Below are positions 15,308-20,749 of a stretch of DNA of 20,749 nt, one piece after another. Position 1 is the first letter of the stretch. Each line of letters opens with the position of its first letter. A program made the translations under genes and the position numbers. The notes under the pieces are model-generated. The model saw only the letters and a list, made by a program, of their open reading frames with translations. It was not told the DNA's origin and ran no database searches. The stretch is taken from NCBI GenBank assembly GCA_947311745.1, contig CAMZLT010000090.1, positions 1-20,749 on the forward strand, given 5' to 3'. This DNA is from an uncultured Flavobacteriaceae bacterium (GTDB taxonomy: Bacteria > Bacteroidota > Bacteroidia > Flavobacteriales > Flavobacteriaceae).

Positions 15308-16255
15308 TTATTTTTTAATAATCTTTTTTACTAATTTATTGTTAGCAGATTGTATTTCTACAAAATACATACCAGCAGTTAAATTAGCTACATTAATTGT
15401 TTTTTCTCCAACTAAATTGTTTAAGTTGTGTGAAGCAATTAATCTACCATTAACATCAAAAATTGTAGCACTTACCAAAGCAAGATCACTTGAATTTTTA
15501 ATTGTAAAGTTATTTGCTACAGTTGTAGGATAAATACTTACTTGGTTTGCTAAAATGTTTTCATTTGTGTCTATACTAGCAGTTGAGTCATCAGTTACTT
15601 GGTAATCATCTGTTTGAAACACAAAAGAATCATTCGATTCATAATGTATTGCAATATAAATAGACGAGTTTGCATATGCAGATAAATCAACAGTAACATT
15701 AGTCCAAGTAAGAGGTGCTTGTTGGTATGGAAGAGTAATTGTTGGATCATTTAGGTCTGTATCCAAATCTTCATTAATATCTATTGTTGTGAAACTCGCA
15801 ATATTTGTATCCGTAGTAGAAATCATTATATTAAATCTTTCTAGACCGTATTGATCCGTAATTGATTTTACCCACATAGAAAACTGTCCGTTTCCAGCAA
15901 TGGTAATTTGTGGTGTAATGAAATAATCATCGTTAGGAACAGTAGTACTATTTGCTCCAGAAGCAAAGAAATATAAACCTTTAGATCCTCCATGTACATC
16001 CCAATCTGTCCCAACAGCACTTGGTGTTGTTGTTGAAGGATTAAAAACTATAGCAGTCCCTACGTATCCTTCATTGTTAAAATCGTAATCTTGAGAACCC
16101 CAAGCCGTTCCTCCATCTACATCTGCTTGTGTCCAATTTCCGATAGGAGCAATATCAAAATCTGTATACGATTCAAAATCATCCATCCAAACTACTGTCT
16201 GTGCTGAAATAGCAAATGTTATAAACATTGCCGTTAAAAGTAAAATTTTTCTCAT
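15308..16255 (-). CDS. Secreted protein with adhesin-like domain and T9SS sorting signal
   Basis: A 315-residue protein exported by Sec and then across the outer membrane by the type IX system. The signal peptide MRKILLLTAMFITFAISA ends in an Ala-x-Ala type site before QTVVW. Residues about 24-215 resemble the cleaved-adhesin/choice-of-anchor J beta-sandwich: WMDDFESY at the start, GSKGLYFFAS, DDYFITPQI and an SMWVKS strand, with many acidic and aromatic positions. The last 75 residues are a type A sorting domain: SIYPTTVANNFTI, IFDVNGRLI, NLTAGMYFVEI and the basic end KLVKKIIKK. The ligand is unknown; with a single small sandwich it is probably a surface or matrix-binding protein rather than an enzyme. 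It has its own promoter and a strong terminator, so it forms a single-gene unit. Confidence 0.93.
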   Translation of the reverse strand: MRKILLLTAMFITFAISAQTVVWMDDFESYTDFDIAPIGNWTQADVDGGTAWGSQDYDFNNEGYVGTAIVFNPSTTTPSAVGTDWDVHGGSKGLYFFASGANSTTVPNDDYFITPQITIAGNGQFSMWVKSITDQYGLERFNIMISTTDTNIASFTTIDINEDLDTDLNDPTITLPYQQAPLTWTNVTVDLSAYANSSIYIAIHYESNDSFVFQTDDYQVTDDSTASIDTNENILANQVSIYPTTVANNFTIKNSSDLALVSATIFDVNGRLIASHNLNNLVGEKTINVANLTAGMYFVEIQSANNKLVKKIIKK

Positions 16256-16285
16256 AATTAAAAGTTTTAAAGTTATTATTAGTCA

Positions 16286-16293
16286 CAAAGATA
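16286..16293 (-). promoter_or_regulatory. -7 promoter element of the T9SS-secreted protein gene
   Basis: The minus strand reads TATCTTTG, a full TAnnTTTG match, 30 bases before the ATG at 16255. No -33 TTG at standard spacing. Confidence 0.55.
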
Positions 16294-16310
16294 GTAAAAA
16301 AAAGACAATT

Positions 16311-17456
16311 TTATTTTAAATTATCTAAAATAAAATTTAATTTAGAATTGGAGTTTGCGTTTTTTCCATATGAATCTGTAATATATTTCGCAAAAACTGC
16401 ATAGTTGTTTTTATATAAATATTCGATTGTATCCAAATATTCTAATGATGTTTTACCTGATAATAAAGTGGTTAAATCTTTATTTTGTTTGTAAAATTTA
16501 TAAATTTTATTTAATCCTGTTAAATATAAATAATCTTTTGTAAAACCACCACCACGATGTACACGCAAAGTAATTTTAAATGCAGTATCACTAGGCACAC
16601 TATATTGCGAATGTAATAATTTAAACGTCTGTACAAAATCGTAGCCTTTTTCTAAAGAATTTACAGCTAGTATTCGATAAGCAATAACTTTTAAACGATC
16701 TAGTGTTAAACTATCGGACATATATTCGCTAAAAACAGCCAAGCCTTCTTGGGTTTCTACATTATTAGGAAAACCATGCGAAAATATTTTTAAGGGGTTT
16801 AAAAAACTATTCATTGTAGTTACCATATGTACACCTATTTCATGATTAGTTAAAATATTAATGTCATTTTGCGAAAAAGTATGATTTTTATTTAACACCA
16901 AAGTTTTGTCATTACTCAATACCATTGCAATTGCAGATAAACTATCGGAATGCACAATCTTATAATCAAAATCATATATTTTAGAGTATTCTCTAAAGAA
17001 TTTTTCTGTTTCGTAGGTATCAAACCTTGGCAAACTTTTCTCCACATTTATATCCTCTTTAAAATGAAGTATAAATTTGGCGTTTTCTACATCTTTTTCG
17101 GTTGGTGTACCGAAAGAACGCAAGGAATTATAATAAAATTTTTTGCCTTGCCCAATAGTTGTAATGCATTCAATTAAACCAGAATATTCGTAAATAATAT
17201 CCTCGTATAAGGCTTTTATTGTTTTATCGGTTATCGATTCAATAGGTAAAGCAAATAAACGTCTTTGCAAATCAAAGGCATCAAAATCTACTTTAGGGTA
17301 TTTAAAACTTGGATTTATAGTAAACTTAGATTCAAAAAATCGGATTTTCTCTACTTCAATATTTGTTGGATTGATATAGTTTAATAGTTCAATTTTTTTT
17401 ACTAATAAATCTAATTCTTTATCTATTTCAAGTACTATGTTGTTAGTTGTAGTCAA
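16311..17456 (-). CDS. QEGLA-motif metallopeptidase, DUF1704/MATCAP-like
   Basis: A 381-residue soluble protein of the DUF1704 family, often labelled flavohemoglobin expression-modulating QEGLA motif protein. The eukaryotic member MATCAP is a zinc carboxypeptidase that removes the C-terminal tyrosine of alpha-tubulin; bacterial members have no established substrate. The zinc motif HEIGVH (205-210) and QEGLA (236-240), whose Glu is the expected third ligand, are both intact. The C-terminal part has YRILAVNSLEKGYDF and RVHRGGGFTKD, which look like the conserved family segment. No signal peptide is seen. The start is an unusual TTG at 17456: no ATG occurs in the N-terminal region and a stop is two codons upstream. 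It begins 9 bp after the N-formylglutamate amidohydrolase-like gene, so the two are cotranscribed. Confidence 0.9.
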   Translation of the reverse strand: MTTTNNIVLEIDKELDLLVKKIELLNYINPTNIEVEKIRFFESKFTINPSFKYPKVDFDAFDLQRRLFALPIESITDKTIKALYEDIIYEYSGLIECITTIGQGKKFYYNSLRSFGTPTEKDVENAKFILHFKEDINVEKSLPRFDTYETEKFFREYSKIYDFDYKIVHSDSLSAIAMVLSNDKTLVLNKNHTFSQNDINILTNHEIGVHMVTTMNSFLNPLKIFSHGFPNNVETQEGLAVFSEYMSDSLTLDRLKVIAYRILAVNSLEKGYDFVQTFKLLHSQYSVPSDTAFKITLRVHRGGGFTKDYLYLTGLNKIYKFYKQNKDLTTLLSGKTSLEYLDTIEYLYKNNYAVFAKYITDSYGKNANSNSKLNFILDNLK

Positions 17457-17465
17457 ATTTTATAT

Positions 17466-18296
17466 TTATTGGTTGTGCTTTTTATAAAAATTTAAAGCGT
17501 GTTCTTTTAATTTTGATTGTAGTGCATTTTTAATGCTATTTACCACTTCAGGATAGATAATTCCTTCTAATTCATTGCCATAAATTTTACTAACTTCGGT
17601 TGCTAAAACCAAGGTATTATTAAAATTTTGAGTAATATATTTTAAAAAATACCCATTTCCTTTAAAAACATCATTAATTTTTGCGGTTGTTTTTATATTA
17701 TTTGGTAATTGTATTTCTTGCAAGGATTTTCGCCAAAGTTCCACATCATCAGCAAAGCGATTTACATCAATTTTTTCTGCTCCGATATTAAAAACTGGCA
17801 CTTCTCGTTTCCAACGTTTCCAATTATAAGAATGCATGTCGTAGGCAACGATTGTTCCGAATTTACTTTCTGTTTTTTTTACTAAAGCATGTACTATTTT
17901 ATAAAAATTGGTATGTTTTTGTAAACTTTTTTCCTTTTCGGAAGCAGTTAAAGGTTCTTTCCAAAGTTTTTTTCCCCAAGCATCCTCGTAAATTGCTGCT
18001 TCAGGACTTCGGTTTAAATCGTATTCAAAACGAGAATCTCTACCTGCAAGAACAATAGGATGGCTCTGCACCATTTCTTTAGTGCATGGATCTTCTTCAA
18101 ACCAACGCTCGTAAGCTGTATGCAGACATTTACTCCAAAGTTCTTTACGGAATTGATTTCCATCATGAACAGCTGCGCAGATATATGGTACATATTCATC
18201 AATTTTTAATGTTAAGGAGTAATCTTCCGCAACAGCGTGAAAAACCTCTTCATTTTCAATTTTTTGAACAATAGTATCTATGGAAAGTTTTTGCAT
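17466..18296 (-). CDS. N-formylglutamate amidohydrolase family protein
   Basis: A 276-residue zinc hydrolase of the HutG/aspartoacylase-like superfamily; the named activity is release of formate from N-formylglutamate in histidine breakdown. Visible motifs are AAVHDG with His44, DSRFEYDLNR (87-96), YDMHS with Asp153 and His155, and LATEVSK late in the chain, a set consistent with the metal and substrate residues of the family. No histidine-utilisation genes are near, so the true substrate may be another N-acylated acidic residue or a peptide. I start at ATG 18296 rather than the TTG two codons earlier. It lies directly upstream of the QEGLA metallopeptidase with a 9-bp gap; the pairing suggests a shared pathway. 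It sits behind dusB and a lipoprotein gene but has a candidate promoter of its own. Confidence 0.88.
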   Translation of the reverse strand: MQKLSIDTIVQKIENEEVFHAVAEDYSLTLKIDEYVPYICAAVHDGNQFRKELWSKCLHTAYERWFEEDPCTKEMVQSHPIVLAGRDSRFEYDLNRSPEAAIYEDAWGKKLWKEPLTASEKEKSLQKHTNFYKIVHALVKKTESKFGTIVAYDMHSYNWKRWKREVPVFNIGAEKIDVNRFADDVELWRKSLQEIQLPNNIKTTAKINDVFKGNGYFLKYITQNFNNTLVLATEVSKIYGNELEGIIYPEVVNSIKNALQSKLKEHALNFYKKHNQ

Positions 18297-18322
18297 AACC
18301 AAATATTTATCTTACAAAGAAA

Positions 18323-18350
18323 CAAAGATTATTTTGATTTTGCAAACCAA
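18323..18350 (-). promoter_or_regulatory. Candidate promoter of the amidohydrolase-metallopeptidase pair
   Basis: On the minus strand, TTG (18348-18350) is followed after 17 bases by AATCTTTG (18323-18330), one mismatch from TAnnTTTG, in the 64-bp gap before the ATG at 18296. This is the only place in the window where -33 and -7 fall at the preferred short spacing, but the -7 is imperfect. Confidence 0.4.
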
Positions 18351-18360
18351 AAAGATTGCA

Positions 18361-18924
18361 CTATTTCAGCAACTTTAAAGTTTCTAATATTGAAATAGAT
18401 TTACAAAGTCTTTGGTTTACTAAGCTATCACCATAAATTTTAGTTTCTATTTCAAAATATGTAGTTGCGGTATTTTTTACAATCATTTTAAATAGATGGA
18501 AGTCATAATTACTTCGTTTTCCTTTTGACCAAAACCATATAGCATCTTTATTTTTAAACTTGGTTGGTTTAAATTTTAGAATTTTAAGTTTCTCCTTTTT
18601 TACAATATTACGAATTACTTTTTCACGAAAATCATCGTTTATTTTTAATTCGCCATTATTTAATGAAACATCTATAATAAACGAATTTGTAAGCGATTTC
18701 AAGGAATCTGCAGTCATAAAACTCGTTTGAAAATTGTTGTAAAAGAATTTAGTACTCCATTTTTTAGGAATATCCAAGCTAAATTTATTTTTAAAATCGT
18801 TGGTAATTTTCGTTTTTCCAAAATCGTAACTTGCATTGCAATTAAAATCTTTTTGTAAGTTACTTTTTGAACACGAAACAGTTATCAACAAAATTAATAA
18901 TAGTAAAATAGGTGTAGTTTTCAT
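18361..18924 (-). CDS. Lipoprotein of unknown function
   Basis: A 187-residue exported lipoprotein. The signal peptide is short and hydrophobic and ends in the lipobox ITVSC, so Cys18 is lipidated. The mature part is alpha/beta in pattern, with FSLDIPKKWSTKFF (about 48-61), FIIDVSLNNGELKI and AIWFWSKGK followed by a long strand-rich end. The opening 'F-x-L-x-I-P-x-x-W' layout resembles the PsbP/Mog1/DUF1795 group of small lipoproteins, but I cannot assign it firmly. Four cysteines are present (18, 28 and two more), one near the C-terminus. It starts 11 bp after the dusB stop and is probably read from the dusB promoter; the link between the two is likely incidental. Confidence 0.8.
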   Translation of the reverse strand: MKTTPILLLLILLITVSCSKSNLQKDFNCNASYDFGKTKITNDFKNKFSLDIPKKWSTKFFYNNFQTSFMTADSLKSLTNSFIIDVSLNNGELKINDDFREKVIRNIVKKEKLKILKFKPTKFKNKDAIWFWSKGKRSNYDFHLFKMIVKNTATTYFEIETKIYGDSLVNQRLCKSISILETLKLLK

Positions 18925-18935
18925 TCTAAAAATAT

Positions 18936-19913
18936 TTAGCTAAATTTTTGTAATACCTCTTCAAATATTGAAAAAAGTGTTGCAGTATCATCAGCTGTAA
19001 CCATTTTTAGGCGATATTGTTTAAAATGCGGAATACCTTTAAAATAATTAGTATAATGTCTGCGTGTTTCTACAATACCTAAACGCTCACCTTTCCAAGA
19101 TATTGCTAATTCTACATGTCTTTTAGCAGTTGCAACTCGTTCTTTTATCGTTATTTTTGATAAATGTTCTCCCGTTTTAAAGAAGTGTTTAACTTCTTTA
19201 AAGAACCATGGATTTCCGATTGCAGCACGACCAATCATCGCTCCATCCAAACCATATTTATCACGCATAATTACTGCTTTTTCAGGAGTATCTACATCGC
19301 CATTTCCAAAAACAGGAATGTACATTCGCTGGTTGTTTTTTACATTGGCAATTGGTTTCCAATCTGCTTCGCCTTTATACATTTGCGAACGAGTTCTACC
19401 ATGAATTGCAATAGCTTTTGCACCAACATCTTGTAATCGCTCGGCAACTTCAACAATCTGAATAGAATTAAAATCCCAACCAAGTCTTGTTTTTACGGTA
19501 ATTGGTAATTTGGTATGTTTTACCATTTGTTCGGTAAGTTTTACCATTAATGGAATATCTTTTAATATCCCAGCACCAGCACCTTTACTCACTACCTTTT
19601 TTACAGGACAACCATAATTAATATCGATAAAATCTGGATTAGATTTTTCAACAATTTCAACGGTTCGCAACATAGAATCTAAGTTAGCTCCAAAAATTTG
19701 AATACCAACAGGACGTTCTTTATCGTAAATATCTAATTTCATTACGCTTTTTGCAGCATCACGAATTAAACCTTCGCTTGAAATAAATTCGGTATATACT
19801 ACATCAGCACCTTGTTCTTTACACAATGCTCGAAACGGAGGATCGCTTACATCTTCCATTGGAGCAAGTAATAACGGAAATTTTCCTAAATCTATGTTGC
19901 CTATTTTTGCCAT
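18936..19913 (-). CDS. dusB: tRNA-dihydrouridine synthase B
   Basis: FMN enzyme that reduces uridine to dihydrouridine in tRNA D-loops with NADPH. The 325-residue protein is a TIM barrel plus helical tail. It shows LLLAPMEDVSDPPFR (14-28), the FMN contact QIFGAN (72-77), INYGCPVKKV with the catalytic Cys102, TVKTRLGW with Lys141, AIHGRTR with His171, and the phosphate-binding GNGDV and MIGRAAIGNPW loops. This motif set and the short N-terminus fit DusB better than DusA or DusC. I start at ATG 19913; the upstream TTG at 19925 lies inside the promoter element. It heads an operon with the downstream lipoprotein gene. Confidence 0.95.
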   Translation of the reverse strand: MAKIGNIDLGKFPLLLAPMEDVSDPPFRALCKEQGADVVYTEFISSEGLIRDAAKSVMKLDIYDKERPVGIQIFGANLDSMLRTVEIVEKSNPDFIDINYGCPVKKVVSKGAGAGILKDIPLMVKLTEQMVKHTKLPITVKTRLGWDFNSIQIVEVAERLQDVGAKAIAIHGRTRSQMYKGEADWKPIANVKNNQRMYIPVFGNGDVDTPEKAVIMRDKYGLDGAMIGRAAIGNPWFFKEVKHFFKTGEHLSKITIKERVATAKRHVELAISWKGERLGIVETRRHYTNYFKGIPHFKQYRLKMVTADDTATLFSIFEEVLQKFS

Positions 19914-19922
19914 AATTGTTTG

Positions 19923-19930
19923 CAAAAGTA
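19923..19930 (-). promoter_or_regulatory. -7 promoter element of dusB, nearly abutting its ATG
   Basis: The minus strand reads TACTTTTG (a TAnnTTTG match), ending 9 bases before the ATG at 19913. The expected transcript would have a leader of only a few bases. The context, TTTTGCAA then ATTATGGCA, is almost the same as at the copper ATPase. Confidence 0.55.
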
Positions 19931-20072
19931 ATTTAAAAGTTTGTTTTTTGGTATGGAACTTAAAAAATGTTTTTACTTTTCTTAAAAAAACCTTACATAG
20001 TAACTATTGAAACTTTTAGCGATGTTTTTACACGTAATTATGTGGTATTATTGCAAACTCAAAAACCAAACG

Positions 20073-20749
20073 ATGAAAAAATATTTAGTATTATTTATTG
20101 CAATTATTACTTTTTTTGCTTGTAAAACTGAGAAAAAAGACACAAAAAAACACGATGGAAAATCAGGAGCTACTAAAATAGTAGATAAAATCCATTACAA
20201 ACAAGAAAAGCATCTAAAAAACATTAAACAATTAACATTTGGAGGTGATAATGCCGAAGCATATTGGAGTTTTGACGATAAAAAATTAGTGTTTCAAGCA
20301 TCTAATCATTGGAATTTGGATTGTGATCAGATATTTATTTATGATTTAGAAAAACCGTTAAAAGACGACAAAACTATTCCGCAAATGGTTAGCACAGGCA
20401 AAGGTAGAACCACTTGTAGTTATTTTATGCCTGGAGATTCTACTATAGTTTATTCCTCAACACATTTAGGTAATGTTAATTGTCCTCCTGTTCCTAAAAA
20501 AGAGGATTATGGCGGAAAATACGTTTGGGCAATTTATCCTAATTTTGATATTTTTACGGCAGACTTACAAGGTAATCAATTAAAGCAATTGACTAATGAG
20601 CCTGGTTACGATGCAGAACCAACAGTCTCGCCAAAAGGTGATTTAATTGTATTTACTTCTATGCGAAGTGGTGATTTAGAACTATATACCATGAAATTAG
20701 ATGGTAGCGATGTAAAGCAAATTACTCATGAATTAGGCTATGATGGTGG
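20073..20749 (+). CDS. TolB-like beta-propeller lipoprotein (partial, C-terminus beyond window)
   Basis: First 225 codons of a lipoprotein with PD40/WD40-like propeller repeats. The signal peptide MKKYLVLFIAIITFFAC gives Cys17 as lipid site, followed by a lysine-rich tether (about 18-50). Blade-like repeats start at about residue 55: AEAYWSFDDKKLVFQASN, CSYFMPGDSTIVYSSTHL and the very typical AEPTVSPKGDLIVFTSMR, each followed by an aspartate-containing turn such as YTMKLDGSDVKQIT. TolB and its relatives bind periplasmic partners through such propellers; some flavobacterial members carry extra C-terminal peptidase or OmpA domains, which could lie beyond the edge. It is divergent from dusB; TATTATTG at 20046-20053 is a one-mismatch -7 element 19 bases ahead of the ATG. 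Confidence 0.9.
   Translation, partial: MKKYLVLFIAIITFFACKTEKKDTKKHDGKSGATKIVDKIHYKQEKHLKNIKQLTFGGDNAEAYWSFDDKKLVFQASNHWNLDCDQIFIYDLEKPLKDDKTIPQMVSTGKGRTTCSYFMPGDSTIVYSSTHLGNVNCPPVPKKEDYGGKYVWAIYPNFDIFTADLQGNQLKQLTNEPGYDAEPTVSPKGDLIVFTSMRSGDLELYTMKLDGSDVKQITHELGYDG

Noticed and set aside
19914..19925. TTG start for DusB at 19925
   Set aside because: This TTG is part of the putative -7 element TACTTTTG; the ATG at 19913 gives the standard DusB beginning.

Overview
The window is AT-rich DNA from a bacterium of the Bacteroidota, most probably the family Flavobacteriaceae. The reasons are a secreted protein with a type IX secretion (T9SS) C-terminal sorting domain, several copies of the Bacteroidota -7 promoter element TAnnTTTG ahead of genes, almost no Shine-Dalgarno sequences, lipoproteins with loose lipoboxes, and protein variants typical of flavobacteria (cyclophilin-FKBP fusion, short CydA, short methylmalonyl-CoA mutase large subunit). 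I cannot name the genus. It is chromosomal in character: no transposase, integrase, CRISPR array, tRNA or rRNA is visible.

Layout. 1-852 (minus): a dual-family peptidyl-prolyl isomerase, cut by the window edge. 968-3687 (minus): a cytochrome bd oxidase operon, cydA-cydB plus a small membrane protein. A 160-bp divergent promoter region with two inverted repeats leads to priA (3848-6298, plus). 6348-8436 (minus): a Crp/Fnr regulator, an SRPBCC-fold protein and a papain-fold lipoprotein that has lost its catalytic residues. 8529-12888 (plus): a CcoI/FixI-type copper ATPase, kynurenine 3-monooxygenase and a methyltransferase, very tightly packed. 12935-14995 (plus): methylmalonyl-CoA mutase large subunit with its own promoter. 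A strong bidirectional terminator separates it from a T9SS-secreted adhesin-like protein (15308-16255, minus). 16311-19913 (minus): dusB, a lipoprotein, an N-formylglutamate amidohydrolase family enzyme and a QEGLA-motif (DUF1704/MATCAP-like) metallopeptidase. 20073-20749 (plus): the start of a TolB-like beta-propeller lipoprotein.

How the genes work together. Cytochrome bd, the copper ATPase that normally loads cbb3 oxidase, and an FNR-like regulator with an N-terminal CxxC give the left half a low-oxygen respiration theme. Kynurenine monooxygenase (tryptophan to NAD) and methylmalonyl-CoA mutase (propionate or odd-chain carbon) are single pathway enzymes without their partners next to them. 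The most intriguing pair is the amidohydrolase with the MATCAP-like peptidase, 14 bp downstream of one another's reading frames in one operon: two hydrolases that could act in succession on a modified peptide or amino-acid conjugate whose identity is unknown. The papain-fold lipoprotein with Cys-to-Ser and His-to-Gln changes looks like a pseudoenzyme rather than a protease.
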